From contig QUKC01000001.1 in assembly GCA_003481005.1 (NCBI GenBank), forward strand, positions 248,001 through 312,000: 64,000 nt of DNA. The letters are read 5' to 3'. Both the position numbers and the translations under genes were made by a program. Below the pieces are notes generated by a model, which saw only the letters and a program-made list of their open reading frames with translations, ran no database searches and had not been told where the DNA came from. This DNA comes from Firmicutes bacterium TM09-10. Lineage in GTDB: Bacteria; Bacillota; Clostridia; Lachnospirales; Lachnospiraceae. This document shows positions 9,464 through 19,499 of the stretch, piece by piece; the first letter of the stretch is position 1, and each line of letters starts with the position of its first letter.

Positions 9464-10357
9464 CTACGCCTCCTTTTCTCTGGTGAACCTTTTGATCAGC
9501 CCCTGTGCTCCGCCGATTACAAGAAGTGATAATACAAAGATGCCCACAGAAATACAGCTGCCGTATCCCATATTACTCTGGTTAAAGGATACCTGATATC
9601 CATACATCGCCATTACCATGGAGGATGTTCCGGGACCGCCCTTTGTCATAACATAAATATTGTCAAAGGCTTTCATATTACCTGCAATACACAGCGTAAT
9701 GCAGACAAGCATCGTGTTCTTGATCAGCGGCAGCGTAATATAGAGTGCGCTTTGTATACCGTTCGCACCGTCAATTTCCGCACTTTCAAAGATTTCGGTA
9801 CTGATGGAGGAAATCGCAGAAAGGATGATCACCATGTAGTATCCGATATACTGCCAGATCAGCGGAATGGAGACAAGCAGCATGACCAGCTTTGTTTCAT
9901 TGAGCCATACCTTACAAAGATCCGGTCTGCCGATCGTTCTCAAAAACCAGTTGATGATCCCGTATTGGTTATGATAGATCATGTTCCAGATCAAACCAAG
10001 GCAAACTGCAGAAATTGTGCTTGGAAAGAAGCCAAAGGTTCGATGGATCCCCTTTAATTTGACAACTCTGGAATTTACCATCAGCACTAAAACAAAGGCA
10101 ATACCGATCTGTCCGATAATACATGCCACAACTAGATAGATATTATGTCCAAAGGCCTGCCAGAAGGTACCGTCATGGAACAGCGTAATATAGTTTGTTA
10201 GCCCTGTAAACGTCTTCTGCGGGCCGCCCTTCCATTCATAAAAACTGTATACAAGTGCTGTAACCAATGGTACAAAAACAGTAAATACGAACATCGCCAC
10301 CGGCACCAGCAGATACAGGAGAATCGTTCTTTTTTTTGGTTTGATCGCAGTCAGCAT
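9464..10357 (-). CDS. Carbohydrate ABC transporter permease, MalF-type
   Basis: 297 residues from the ATG at 10357, which has GGGAGG about 7 bases upstream; a longer frame upstream runs into the 47-bp palindromic repeats and is not credible. Six hydrophobic segments and an EAA loop (ESAEIDGANGIQSALYITLP) identify a CUT1 permease. It is separated from the upstream binding-protein gene by a hairpin and four tandem palindromes, and is followed directly by the MalG-type partner. The expected substrate is the oligosaccharide cleaved by the YicI-type enzyme; this is inferred from context. Confidence 0.92.
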   Translation of the reverse strand: MLTAIKPKKRTILLYLLVPVAMFVFTVFVPLVTALVYSFYEWKGGPQKTFTGLTNYITLFHDGTFWQAFGHNIYLVVACIIGQIGIAFVLVLMVNSRVVKLKGIHRTFGFFPSTISAVCLGLIWNMIYHNQYGIINWFLRTIGRPDLCKVWLNETKLVMLLVSIPLIWQYIGYYMVIILSAISSISTEIFESAEIDGANGIQSALYITLPLIKNTMLVCITLCIAGNMKAFDNIYVMTKGGPGTSSMVMAMYGYQVSFNQSNMGYGSCISVGIFVLSLLVIGGAQGLIKRFTREKEA

Positions 10358-10434
10358 CAAGGATCCCTCCCTTATTTTGCGCAAAAGCCGTCCCGCCTGA
10401 TGGCAGGCAGAACGGCTCTGTACTTTCCTATTTC

Positions 10435-10615
10435 GGAACCTTCTCAAGGCGCTCCGCTCCTTGAGAAGTAGCGGTCCCTTTGGAACCTTCTCAAGGCGCT
10501 TCGCTCCTTGAGAAGTAGCGGCCCCTTTGGAACCTTCTCAAGGCGCTCCGCTCCTTGAGAAGTAGCGGCCCCTTCGGAACCTTCTCAAGGCGCTCCGCTC
10601 CTTGAGAAGTAGCGG
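10435..10615. repeat. Four tandem 47-bp palindromic repeats between binding-protein and permease genes
   Basis: Palindrome cores start at 10441, 10488, 10535 and 10582, a strict 47-bp period. Each core has arms TTCTCAAGG and CCTTGAGAA around a GC-rich 9-base centre, joined by a spacer GTAGCGGYCCCTTYGGAACC. Copies differ at only a few bases. They lie in the intra-operon gap right after the terminator-like hairpin of the binding-protein gene. Confidence 0.95.
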
Positions 10616-10647
10616 AAAATGCCCTGTTCTGCGGGGCAGGGCATTTT
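10616..10647 (-). terminator. Hairpin after binding-protein gene, probable partial terminator
   Basis: Arms AAAATGCCCTG and CAGGGCATTTT with a 10-base loop, starting 3 bases after the stop codon at 10650. On the minus strand the stem ends in TTTT. In an operon this position usually gives higher expression of the binding protein than of the permeases. Confidence 0.75.
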
Positions 10648-10649
10648 CC

Positions 10650-12092
10650 TTAGTAGTTGGCTTCGTATGCGTTCTGGGCGTTCTGGGCTACTTCTTCAGG
10701 AGTGATATCACCATTCATCATTGTCTGAAGGTCAGTATTTAAAACATCCCAAACTGCATTAGTAATGTAAGAATCATAAATTTCACAGGTATCGGTATCC
10801 ACATAAGACCAGTTGTAGAAATCCTGTGTGATCTGATCGAATGCGCTCAGGTCAACGTCTGCAACCTTGGTCAGTCCGCCCAGTGCATAATTTTCAGCTA
10901 CATAGCTTGCAAATGCGGGACCGGTAATGTACTCAGCCAGGTCAATCGCTGCTGCCAGTTTTTCAGGATCGTCAGCCAGCTTGGAGTTGATTGCAACTGC
11001 GTATCCAAGACCGATATTCTGGGAATTCGGAGCCTGTGTTGCATCTGCAGGCTGAGGCAGAACCGCAAAGCCCATGTTGTTGAATTTCTCTTCGTCAGCA
11101 TCCTTTAAGGCTGCCCAGATGTAGGATTCATCCCAGTTACCGCCGATGAATGCTGCTGCATCGCCGGAAATGTAATATTCACGCGCATCTTCGTTGGTAA
11201 CAACGTTAAAGTCTTCGTTGAAGATCTTGGTATCGGTAAAGAGTCTCTGCATCTCTGTCAGGGCGCTTACAAATGTATCATCTGTAAATGCTGCGCCGTT
11301 CTTTGCCACCAGGCTCATAAACCAGTCAGGGCCGGTGTAACGGTTGCCCAATGTGGAAAGGAAATCGGAGTTTGCCTGCCACTTGCCGCCATTGCCGAAT
11401 GCAACTGTCGTAATACCCTTGCCGTTAAAGTACTCGGAAGCTTTTTCTACATCTTCCCAGGTAGACGGAAACTGATCGTAGCCTGCTTCTTTCCACATTG
11501 CCTTATCATAAATCACAACGGTACAGGTGCCGCCGGTCAGAGCCGGGAAGCCGTACATGGAATCTTCATAAGTAAACGGTGCGAAATATGCGGTATTGTA
11601 ATCCGCATAATACGGAGATGCTTTGATATCATCTGTCAGATCATAAACCAGACCCTGTTTTGCCCAGTCGATGGTGTTCATGCCCTGAAGCAGGAATACA
11701 TCGGGCAGGTCATCTGCTGCCGCCAGCGTTGCGATCTGTGTCTTATACTCTGCATTTGCAAGAACAGTCTGTGTCAGCGTAATATCCGGATGTGCGTCAT
11801 CCCACTCACCCAATACGGTACGGAAGCCATCAGAGCCGCCATTTCCTTCAGATTCTTCGGAAGTAGAGTAATGCATAATCTCGAGCTCGCCCGCATAAGC
11901 AAGCTCAGAGCCGTCACCTGCTTCGGTCTCTGTATCCGCTGTATCTGCGGCTGTAGATTCTGCAGCTTCTGTCTTAACGGTCTCTTCTGCCGCCGGTGCA
12001 GAAGCAGTAGTTGCTGCTGTGGATCCGCACCCTGCTACTGTCGTTGCCAGCATTGCTGTTGAAAGTAACAAACCAAGCATTTTCTTTTTCAT
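10650..12092 (-). CDS. Extracellular sugar-binding lipoprotein of CUT1 ABC transporter
   Basis: 480 residues. Lipoprotein signal peptide: KKK, hydrophobic core [14 protein letters not shown], lipobox AGC, then a Ser/Ala/Thr/Glu-rich linker to about residue 65. The rest matches family 1 solute-binding proteins ([39 protein letters not shown]). It captures a sugar outside the membrane for the MalFG-type permeases encoded next. AGGAGG lies before the ATG. It follows the LacI-type regulator gene by about 100 bases and is probably in the same transcript. A hairpin and four palindromic repeats separate it from the permease genes. Confidence 0.93.
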   Translation of the reverse strand: MKKKMLGLLLSTAMLATTVAGCGSTAATTASAPAAEETVKTEAAESTAADTADTETEAGDGSELAYAGELEIMHYSTSEESEGNGGSDGFRTVLGEWDDAHPDITLTQTVLANAEYKTQIATLAAADDLPDVFLLQGMNTIDWAKQGLVYDLTDDIKASPYYADYNTAYFAPFTYEDSMYGFPALTGGTCTVVIYDKAMWKEAGYDQFPSTWEDVEKASEYFNGKGITTVAFGNGGKWQANSDFLSTLGNRYTGPDWFMSLVAKNGAAFTDDTFVSALTEMQRLFTDTKIFNEDFNVVTNEDAREYYISGDAAAFIGGNWDESYIWAALKDADEEKFNNMGFAVLPQPADATQAPNSQNIGLGYAVAINSKLADDPEKLAAAIDLAEYITGPAFASYVAENYALGGLTKVADVDLSAFDQITQDFYNWSYVDTDTCEIYDSYITNAVWDVLNTDLQTMMNGDITPEEVAQNAQNAYEANY

Positions 12093-12191
12093 ACCCTAAA
12101 CCCTCCTATGAGTTTATAAAATTTAAGCATTCTCCGGAGCTTTCAGTATCCTCCACCCTTTACCGTGGTTTCCGAAGTAGCTATTACCGCA

Positions 12192-13217
12192 CTACCCTCT
12201 GCTGCCATCCAGCTTTAAAACTGTTTGACCCTCATACAATTTTCCCTGTACTATCGTGATATTCCGCATTGCAGTTTTGGGCTTTTCGATCAGATCGATC
12301 AGCTTCTCTGCTGCGTACTGTCCAAGATGCTGTGTATCCTGACAGAGTGTCGTAAGATTCGGAACGGTCAGCTTCGCCAACCGGATTCCATCGTAGCCTG
12401 CAATGGAAATATCTTCCGGGATAGACATTCCCCGTTCACGGATTACATGAATGCCTCCAAATGCTGCAAAATCGTCCGGATATATAATACAAGTCGGCGG
12501 TCTTCTCAGATCAAGAAGCTTCTCTGTCGCTTCCCCCGCGCCCTTGGTATCGCGGTATCTTGTCATCATCACATATTCATCCGGGATCTCCACCCCAAGC
12601 TTTTCTGCTGTCCTGTAAAAAGAGGACAGGCGGTTTGTTGTAACTGCGGAATCTGTACCGTGGATATATGCAATTCTTCGATGTCCCATCTGATAAATAT
12701 AAGTGAACAGATCTTCCATTCCCTTTGCATTATCCGAAACAACTGCCAGACGATCATTGAAGATATAGTCGATGGTCACAACCGGAATATCACTCAGTGC
12801 AAGCTGCAGCACCTCCGGCTCTGAAAAATCAACACATGCGATCATAATTCCGTCAAATCCCCGATATCTGGCATGCTCCAGATACGTCATCCGCTTTCCG
12901 CCGGAGCCTCCGCAATTGACAAATGTAAGATCATAATCTCTTGCCTCTGCGGCCACCTTGAAGCTATCCAGCACTGCAGCGAAATAATCATGCGTCAGAC
13001 CATTATGCTCTGCATCTGTGAAAAGAACTCCGATGTTATAACTGCGATTCGTCTTCAATGTCCTCGCAAACAGATTCGGACGATATCCCATTTCTTCTGC
13101 CTTCTCACGGATCATCTTCTTGCGTTCTTCGCTGATGTCTGCATGATCGTTCAGCGCCTTGCTGACTGTTGCAACGGAAACCTGACATTCCTTTGCGATG
13201 TCTTTTAAGGAAACCAT
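12192..13217 (-). CDS. LacI-family transcriptional regulator of the sugar locus
   Basis: 341 residues. The N-terminal helix-turn-helix and hinge are clear (SLKDIAKECQVSVATVSKALN, with RPNLFARTLK in the hinge); the rest is a periplasmic-binding-protein-like sensor domain ending in the SIAGYDG and LTTLCQD segments of the family. AGGAGG precedes the ATG. It is the first gene of the minus-strand transporter/alpha-xylosidase operon and is divergent from the cellobiose phosphorylase gene, so it most likely controls both directions. CGTTTA-containing operator candidates lie in the shared 540-bp intergenic region. Confidence 0.93.
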   Translation of the reverse strand: MVSLKDIAKECQVSVATVSKALNDHADISEERKKMIREKAEEMGYRPNLFARTLKTNRSYNIGVLFTDAEHNGLTHDYFAAVLDSFKVAAEARDYDLTFVNCGGSGGKRMTYLEHARYRGFDGIMIACVDFSEPEVLQLALSDIPVVTIDYIFNDRLAVVSDNAKGMEDLFTYIYQMGHRRIAYIHGTDSAVTTNRLSSFYRTAEKLGVEIPDEYVMMTRYRDTKGAGEATEKLLDLRRPPTCIIYPDDFAAFGGIHVIRERGMSIPEDISIAGYDGIRLAKLTVPNLTTLCQDTQHLGQYAAEKLIDLIEKPKTAMRNITIVQGKLYEGQTVLKLDGSRG

Positions 13218-13305
13218 ATCGCCTACCTCCTGCCTTCGACGCCTCCGTTTTTTCTTTGCGTCTTATCCTTATATCCTGCTGCTTTCTTTCACACAGCAGT
13301 TTGTT

Positions 13306-13331
13306 ACGTAAACGATATACTTAAACGTTTT
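13306..13331. promoter_or_regulatory. Candidate LacI-type operators upstream of the regulator gene
   Basis: On the minus strand two CGTTTA half-sites occur 12 bases apart, within AAACGTTTAAG and TATCGTTTACG. AAACGTTT is a palindrome with the central CG usual for LacI-family operators. A related site lies by the cellobiose phosphorylase promoter. Assignment is by pattern and position only. The surrounding 13218-13755 stretch has no gene and is strongly AT-rich. Confidence 0.5.
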
Positions 13332-13557
13332 CTTTAATTGCATTATATGCGTCATGCACATATATTTCAATATCTTTTTATTATTTTTAATCATTTTGCT
13401 ATTTTATACAATTTAATTTCCTGATTTTTGTTGCTTATTTATATTTTATTCTCTTTTCATACATGTGTTTTGCAGTTTCGCTGCAGTTTCGTCAACATAA
13501 CCCAGAAAACCGTCCTTTGACGCTTTCATTTTCGTAAGCTGCGCTTTTTCATTTTCA

Positions 13558-13627
13558 TTGATTTTATCGCATTTTTCCAATATAATTCGAAATATATAAT
13601 AGCTCTGCGTTTAACTTAATCGTTTAA
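13558..13627 (+). promoter_or_regulatory. Promoter and operator of cellobiose phosphorylase gene
   Basis: TTGATT at 13558-13563 and TATAAT at 13581-13586 are 17 bases apart, a good sigma-A promoter. Just downstream, TTAATCGTTTAA at 13616-13627 is a near-palindrome with central CG matching the CGTTTA sites on the other side of the gap, placed where a LacI-type repressor would block transcription. Confidence 0.65.
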
Positions 13628-13755
13628 ACTATAGTTGCCTGGCACAGGCTTTCTTGCACACAACAGACGCTCCAAAACAGCCTGAAACCTCATTCCAAAA
13701 GAGGATCTGCGCAGAGCTTCTTCGGCACAAAGGCGTCTGTAGAATGGAGGGTTTT

Positions 13756-16191
13756 ATGAAATACGGTTACTTTGATGATATCAACCGGGAATACGTCATC
13801 ACGGATCCTGCAACGCCGCTTCCCTGGATCAACTATCTTGGCTGCCGCGATTTTTTCAGTCTTATTTCCAACACCTGCGGCGGCTACTCTTTCTATAAAG
13901 ATGCAAAGCTTCTCCGTCTGACCCGCTATCGCTACAACAACGTCCCTGCGGATTCCAATGGCAGATATTTCTATCTTAAAGAAGGAAACAGCATCTGGAA
14001 TCCCGGTTGGCAGCCGACCCAGACACCTCTGGATTTTTATGAATGCCGGCATGGAATGGGATACAGCCGCTTTACCGGGCAGAAAAATCATCTGAAGGCC
14101 TCTCTGCTCACCTTCGTACCCCTTGAGGATTCCTGCGAGATCAATCAGCTTACGCTTACCAATGATTCTGAGCAGGAGAAAACAATTCAGTTGTTTTCTT
14201 ATCTGGAATGGTGTCTCTGGAATGCAGATGATGATATGAAGAATTTCCAGCGTAACTTCAGCACTGGAGAGGTGGAAATAGAAGGTTCTATTCTTTATCA
14301 TAAAACGGAATACCGGGAACGCCGGAATCACTACGCTCTGTTTTCTGTCAACACACCCATAGATGCTTTCGAGACAGACCGGGATTCCTTTCTTGGTCCA
14401 TACCGCAGCAATCAGAATCCTTCCGCTGTTGAAAAAGGCCAGCTCTCCAATTCCGTAGCCAGTGGCTGGTCTCCTATTGCAGCCCATCAGATTGATCTGA
14501 CGCTTCAGCCGGGCGAAAGCAAAACCTTTATTTTTGTCACCGCATATGTCGAAGTACCCGTTGAAGAAAAATGGGAAGCGCCGGGTGTCATCAACAAAAA
14601 ACCTGCCCATGCCCTTTTGTCACGCTATCATAATCCTGATCAGGTACAAGATGCTTTTCTTGCGCTTCGCCATTACTGGACAGCGCTGCTGTCCCGATAT
14701 CATATTTCCTCTGACTCCAGGGAAGTGGATCGCATGGTAAATATCTGGAACCAGTACCAGTGCATGGTTACCTTCAATATGTCCCGAAGCGCTTCTTATT
14801 ACGAATCCGGTATCGGCCGTGGAATGGGGTTCCGTGACTCCTGCCAGGATCTGCTCGGTTTCGTCCATCTGATTCCGGAGCGTGCCCGCGAACGAATACT
14901 GGATATCGCAGCCACTCAGTTTGAGGATGGCAGTGCATACCATCAGTATCAGCCGCTGACCAAACGTGGAAACGCAGATATCGGCGGAGGCTTTAACGAC
15001 GATCCCCTCTGGCTGATCGCCGGTACGGTTGCTTACATCAAAGAAACCGGCGATTTTTCCATTTTAAAAGAGCCGGTTACCTTTAACAGCACCCCCGGAA
15101 CCCAGCAGCCGCTTTTGGAGCATCTGAAGCGCTCCTTTGACTTTACTGCAACGCATAAGGGACCTCACGGGCTTCCGCTGATCGGTCGTGCCGACTGGAA
15201 TGACTGTCTGAATTTAAACTGCTTTTCCGCAGAGCCCGGCGAATCCTTCCAGACGTTTGGTCCCAGTGAGGGACCTGTCGCGGAATCCGTATTTATTGCC
15301 GGAATGTTCGTCAAATATGGGGAAGAGTACGCGCAGCTTGTCTCTCTTCTCGGCAATGCTGTGGAAGCAGACCGTGCCCGTAAGGAGGTTGCAGCAGTCT
15401 ATCAGGCAGTCCTGGATTCCGGCTGGGACGGGGAATGGTTCCTCCGGGCCTACGATGCCTACAGCCACAAGGTCGGCTCCCGGGAATGTGAGGAAGGTCA
15501 GATTTTTATCGAGCCCCAGGGCTTCTGTGTCCTCGCAGGCATTGGCGTACAGGAAGGGCTTGCACAAAAAGCTCTGGATTCTGTCAAAAAACGTCTGGAT
15601 ACCAAATACGGTGTCATGCTCCTGCAGCCTGCTTATACCAGATATCACCTGGAGCTTGGCGAGGTCAGCTCCTACCCGCCCGGGTACAAGGAAAATGCTG
15701 GAATCTTCTGCCACAATAATCCCTGGATTTCCATCGCAGAAACCGTCATCGGCAGAGGCAGCCGCGCATTTGAGGTATATCGTAAAACCTGTCCCGCTTA
15801 TCTGGAAGATATCAGTGACATCCACCGCACAGAGCCTTACGTTTACGCACAGATGGTTGCCGGCGCAGACGCTCCCAGACACGGTGAAGCAAAAAACAGC
15901 TGGCTAACCGGCACTGCAGCATGGACCTTTGTCAATATCTCCCAATACATCCTCGGTATCCAGCCCGACTGGAACGGTCTGCGTATTGATCCCTGCATTC
16001 CTTCCGACTGCAACGGATATGATATCCACAGGCACTACCGCAATGCCGACTATGATATCCACATCCAGAACCCGAACCATGTGGAAAAGGGCGTTGTTTC
16101 CCTTCTTGTTGACGGAACTCCCATTGACGGCTGTGTCGTTCCTTTCACCGAAGCCAAACAGCACTATGACGTTACGGTTGTGATGGGCTGA
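13756..16191 (+). CDS. GH94 cellobiose phosphorylase
   Basis: 811 residues from the ATG at 13756, preceded by GGAGG; the longer frame lacks a site. Length matches cellobiose phosphorylases (about 810-820) rather than cellodextrin phosphorylases (about 980). The N terminus ([34 protein letters not shown]) and the motif [12 protein letters not shown], with probable catalytic Asp483, are typical. No signal peptide: cytosolic. Family reaction: cellobiose plus phosphate gives glucose 1-phosphate and glucose, saving ATP. Divergent from the LacI regulator and the transporter/alpha-xylosidase operon, so it probably acts on the backbone left after alpha-xylosidase. A related specificity such as laminaribiose or chitobiose is less likely but possible. 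Confidence 0.88.
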   Translation: MKYGYFDDINREYVITDPATPLPWINYLGCRDFFSLISNTCGGYSFYKDAKLLRLTRYRYNNVPADSNGRYFYLKEGNSIWNPGWQPTQTPLDFYECRHGMGYSRFTGQKNHLKASLLTFVPLEDSCEINQLTLTNDSEQEKTIQLFSYLEWCLWNADDDMKNFQRNFSTGEVEIEGSILYHKTEYRERRNHYALFSVNTPIDAFETDRDSFLGPYRSNQNPSAVEKGQLSNSVASGWSPIAAHQIDLTLQPGESKTFIFVTAYVEVPVEEKWEAPGVINKKPAHALLSRYHNPDQVQDAFLALRHYWTALLSRYHISSDSREVDRMVNIWNQYQCMVTFNMSRSASYYESGIGRGMGFRDSCQDLLGFVHLIPERARERILDIAATQFEDGSAYHQYQPLTKRGNADIGGGFNDDPLWLIAGTVAYIKETGDFSILKEPVTFNSTPGTQQPLLEHLKRSFDFTATHKGPHGLPLIGRADWNDCLNLNCFSAEPGESFQTFGPSEGPVAESVFIAGMFVKYGEEYAQLVSLLGNAVEADRARKEVAAVYQAVLDSGWDGEWFLRAYDAYSHKVGSRECEEGQIFIEPQGFCVLAGIGVQEGLAQKALDSVKKRLDTKYGVMLLQPAYTRYHLELGEVSSYPPGYKENAGIFCHNNPWISIAETVIGRGSRAFEVYRKTCPAYLEDISDIHRTEPYVYAQMVAGADAPRHGEAKNSWLTGTAAWTFVNISQYILGIQPDWNGLRIDPCIPSDCNGYDIHRHYRNADYDIHIQNPNHVEKGVVSLLVDGTPIDGCVVPFTEAKQHYDVTVVMG

Positions 16192-16247
16192 CCTGTATCA
16201 CAGCAAAAAAATTTGCCTCCCTTTTTAATGTTTTGATATAGTACAGT

Positions 16248-16292
16248 AAAACCCCGGACAGAGTTTGAAAAATCACTCCGTCCGGGGTTTTT
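16248..16292. terminator. Bidirectional intrinsic terminator between two convergent operons
   Basis: Arms AACCCCGGAC and GTCCGGGGTT, A-run on the left and T5 on the right. It serves the cellobiose phosphorylase gene from the left and the ribokinase-family gene from the right. Confidence 0.88.
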
Positions 16293-16300
16293 GATTCATA

Positions 16301-16335
16301 ACAATAGAATGCTCGCAGAGCGTGCATTCTATTGT
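16301..16335 (-). repeat. 35-bp hairpin repeat A, copy 1
   Basis: Arms ACAATAGAATGC and GCATTCTATTGT around a CGC/GCG inner stem with one mismatch and a 3-base loop. Read on the minus strand it is followed by TATGAATCAAAAA and then by the terminator at 16292-16248. The minus-strand sequence equals the copy at 63709. Confidence 0.93.
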
Positions 16336-16344
16336 TGGAATTAT

Positions 16345-17301
16345 TTATAAGTCCATCTGCAGCTCTGCCCAGACCGGGACAGAGACCGATGCACCCTTTC
16401 TCGACACTGCAATTGCGGATGCCTGTGCAGCGATCGAAAGACACTGTTCTGCAGAAAATCCCTTTTCCTGCGCCATCAGAAAATATCCGGTAAAGGTATC
16501 TCCCGCCGCCGTGGTATCAACCGCCTGTACCCTCTGTGCCGGGCAGAAATATCTTTTTCCCCGGTCTGCATACCATGCACCTTTTTCTCCAAGGGTCAGT
16601 ACAACTGCAGCATCCGGATACTGAAACAGCATCTGATCCAGAATGTCTTTGGGCTCGCTTTTTTGGGTCATCTGATTCCCCTCTACCTCATTGATGAAAA
16701 ACAGGGACACCTTTTCCAGCTGCCAGCTTAAAATGCAGTCTTCAAACGGCGATGGATTCAATACGATCGAAATACCTCTGGCATAGGCTTTTTCCAGAAT
16801 ATCTTCGATTCCGTTGATTTCATTCTGTAAGATCAGGACATCTCCTTTTTCAAAGGAATCCAGAACGCTATCGATATATTCCGCCGTCCACATCCGGTTC
16901 GTACCGCCATACAGGACGATGCTGTTCTGTCCGTTTTTGTCCACCTGAATGATCGCATGCCCGGTCCTATTGTCTCGTTCCTGCACGAGCCTGCAGTCCA
17001 CGCCAAACTCCTGTGCTGTTTCCAACAGCTCACCTCCGTCAGAGCCTACCAAACCTGCAAGATACACCCTGGCGCCAGCTTTTGCAAGGGCTGCAGCCTG
17101 GTTAAAGCCTTTTCCTCCGCAGGCCTTATCCAGCTTCACAGAAGCAATCGTTTCTCCCGGTTCGACAATATGATCCAGGGAATAAATATAGTCATAATTT
17201 AAGGAGCCCATCACAAGAAAGCGTGTCCCCAGGGACGCGCTTTCCTGACATCGTGCTTTTGATCGTTTCGTTTCCTGCCCCTTCATTCTTTGGGATTTCA
17301 T
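16345..17301 (-). CDS. PfkB-family sugar kinase, ribokinase-like
   Basis: 318 residues, about 26 more than usual at the N terminus (basic KSQRMKGQETKRSKARC segment). The kinase starts at FLVMGSLNYDYIY; it has the GGKGFNQAAALAKAG sugar-binding segment and the C-terminal signature DTTAAGDTFTGYF with the catalytic Asp. These fit ribokinase (ATP plus ribose gives ribose 5-phosphate), though fructokinase-like specificity is possible. The ATG at 17301 overlaps the stop of the ADP-ribosylglycohydrolase-like gene by 4 bases with GAGGTG upstream, which supports the long start. Its place as the last gene after two riboside-hydrolase-like genes supports a ribose-type substrate. Confidence 0.85.
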   Translation of the reverse strand: MKSQRMKGQETKRSKARCQESASLGTRFLVMGSLNYDYIYSLDHIVEPGETIASVKLDKACGGKGFNQAAALAKAGARVYLAGLVGSDGGELLETAQEFGVDCRLVQERDNRTGHAIIQVDKNGQNSIVLYGGTNRMWTAEYIDSVLDSFEKGDVLILQNEINGIEDILEKAYARGISIVLNPSPFEDCILSWQLEKVSLFFINEVEGNQMTQKSEPKDILDQMLFQYPDAAVVLTLGEKGAWYADRGKRYFCPAQRVQAVDTTAAGDTFTGYFLMAQEKGFSAEQCLSIAAQASAIAVSRKGASVSVPVWAELQMDL

Positions 17302-19487
17302 GAATTACACCTCATCCGTATCGAAGAATATTTTGCATGGCTTCCGTTTCGAACAGACACGCCAACCGCGCCCTGCAGATAAGGATGATCCGTATCCTCA
17401 TATTCCATTACAGCAGTCTCTGTCTGCAGCTGTTGGTTTTGTCTACATCCAACCGGCACTTCTTTGATCTCTGCATGCAGTCTGGCTCCCTGCGCGCAGA
17501 CAGAAACCTCATAATCCCTGCCAGCCTTCCAGTCAAAGGCTGTCTCTGTCAGAACACGATATCCATTTTCATTCTTCAAGAGCGCAATTTTAGAATCCGC
17601 AAGGAGTGCAACGGCGTAGGAACGGATCGCCCCCTGTACCCGCACATTTACCATATTGTTTTCGCCTGTCAGGGGTGTCATTTCAAATATCGCCGTATAG
17701 TCTTTCCAGTCATATCTGCCAGTATACGCTTCTCCGAAATCTGCGCAGGACAGATGCAATGCTCCCTGATCCAAATACAGATGTCCCTTCAGTCTGGTAA
17801 ACTGGCTGACTTCTTTATGTAAGCCAGTCCATACTTCTGTCGTTTCCCGGAAAAAATCGATCCGGTAATCCGGTGTTCCATCTGCCCACAGATCATCCAA
17901 AAGTCCTGCAAAGGTCTGCGTTGCTTCCGTTCCCATCAAAAGATCAAAGCAGACTCCCATCTCGCCGATCAACGCGCCCTCCCAGGACGGAATCCGGAAG
18001 CTCAGATCCTGCCAACAGCCCTTTTTCAGATGTACGCTTTCGCCGGTAAAAATTTCTCCACTCCGCAGATCCCGCACATACAGGCTACAGTCCGCTTCCC
18101 CGGCATACTCCGGAAGCATTACGCTTCCATGTACCGTCTGCCCCGGGTAAACCAGCGGTGAGAAACTGGGATCATATCTGCTGTCGTGAAAATCCTTCGG
18201 CTCATAATAGGTTTTCTGATATACAAAGACACGTTCTCCGGAATTTACCGGAACTGCCGTCGCTTTCAGGCTTCTGCTGCCGCTATGTGCAGACTCATCC
18301 GTATTGCAAACACAGCATTCCCTCGTGATCGGATCCTTCTCATCCGTCACGCTGTCCACCCGAATCTGCATGGAATGCGTAGATCCCGGGAATTCAAAAT
18401 GACAGCTGTGAATTCTTTTCTCTGCAAGCTCCTTCCAGGGCTCCGGAAGCTCTTCCCCCGCAAGCTCATATGCCATTTTCCCGATATACAAGGCTCCATA
18501 GGGAATATCCATGATGTTTAAGGAGCCTATCACACTGGAGCAGACCAGCAGGTCATGCACAGATTTTCTCCAGCGGTCATAATCAATGCCCTCCAGACCA
18601 TTACGGACACCAATAATGGTTGCCACATTACCACCGTTACAATCGGTATCCCATCCACACATTGTAACGATGGCGATGGTATCTGAAAAATCGCCGTTTC
18701 CATATAGAAGCGCCAGAATCATAACTGCAATATTCGGAATAATATGGCAATTCCCCGGATATTTATCATAACCGTAGTTTGCATGAATATAGGCAAAGCA
18801 ATCTCTCCAGTTCTGCGGATGCTCTTCATAAAACTCCATTACTGTCCGTACGATCTTCGCATATTCACAGTCTGACGGAATATAGGAAAGTCCTGTTTCC
18901 AGAATCTTTTTGATCTCTTTTTCCTCAAATGCGATACTGATGCACACCGCCACAAAAATACCGCCGTATAACGCATTGCCATCATGCGTTACACTGGCAG
19001 CCTTGCCGGCCAGCTTTGCAGCCAGCGCCGGATTGCCCGGTGCAACCAGTCCCCAGGTATCAATAAATATCTGTCCGCCGATCTGCTCCGCTATTGTACT
19101 TCCGTTCTGCGCAATACTGCCGCTTCGCGGCGCGGGTATGCCGCTGCGCAGGTTCAGATATGCCGTATGCTCCGTACTTGTTCCATAACCGCCCCACCAG
19201 AAAAATCCATGCTCATAGGGTGCGTAATTTAACAGCGCATTTGCAACATCCTGTGCTGTCATTTCTGCTCCATGTCCGCCATCCTCAAGGCCTCTCAGAT
19301 AGAATAACGGTCCGTTGCTGTCGTCATCCGCTGCAAACTCCCGATAGTCCACCGGATAGTCTGTCAGCTCTCCATAGATATTTTTTATTTTCTCATATGT
19401 CCAGCCTTCTACCGGCGCTCCATAACGGATACCTATGATTTTGGCTAACCAGCCTGCGTAAATACGCTCCAGATATTCTTTTTTCAT
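17298..19487 (-). CDS. ADP-ribosylglycohydrolase-family protein with C-terminal beta-rich extension
   Basis: 729 residues. Residues 1 to about 345 match the ADP-ribosylglycohydrolase (DraG-like) fold: GWLAKIIGIRYGAPVEGWT near the start, the acidic DDDSNGP segment, and GWDTDCNGGNVATIIG, which supplies the dinuclear metal ligands. From about residue 350 a long non-catalytic region follows, rich in beta-strand patterns and resembling carbohydrate-binding modules. No signal peptide. Family chemistry is hydrolysis of alpha-ribosyl bonds. Here it sits 12 bases after a nucleoside hydrolase-like gene and overlaps a ribokinase-like gene by 4 bases, so a catabolic riboside hydrolase seems more likely than a signalling role. 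Substrate unknown. Confidence 0.83.
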   Translation of the reverse strand: MKKEYLERIYAGWLAKIIGIRYGAPVEGWTYEKIKNIYGELTDYPVDYREFAADDDSNGPLFYLRGLEDGGHGAEMTAQDVANALLNYAPYEHGFFWWGGYGTSTEHTAYLNLRSGIPAPRSGSIAQNGSTIAEQIGGQIFIDTWGLVAPGNPALAAKLAGKAASVTHDGNALYGGIFVAVCISIAFEEKEIKKILETGLSYIPSDCEYAKIVRTVMEFYEEHPQNWRDCFAYIHANYGYDKYPGNCHIIPNIAVMILALLYGNGDFSDTIAIVTMCGWDTDCNGGNVATIIGVRNGLEGIDYDRWRKSVHDLLVCSSVIGSLNIMDIPYGALYIGKMAYELAGEELPEPWKELAEKRIHSCHFEFPGSTHSMQIRVDSVTDEKDPITRECCVCNTDESAHSGSRSLKATAVPVNSGERVFVYQKTYYEPKDFHDSRYDPSFSPLVYPGQTVHGSVMLPEYAGEADCSLYVRDLRSGEIFTGESVHLKKGCWQDLSFRIPSWEGALIGEMGVCFDLLMGTEATQTFAGLLDDLWADGTPDYRIDFFRETTEVWTGLHKEVSQFTRLKGHLYLDQGALHLSCADFGEAYTGRYDWKDYTAIFEMTPLTGENNMVNVRVQGAIRSYAVALLADSKIALLKNENGYRVLTETAFDWKAGRDYEVSVCAQGARLHAEIKEVPVGCRQNQQLQTETAVMEYEDTDHPYLQGAVGVSVRNGSHAKYSSIRMRCNS

Positions 19488-19499
19488 ACCTGTCCCTCT

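Noticed and set aside
10435..10615. Regularly spaced repeats resembling a CRISPR array
   Set aside because: The whole 47-bp unit is repeated, spacer included; there are no unique spacers and no cas genes.
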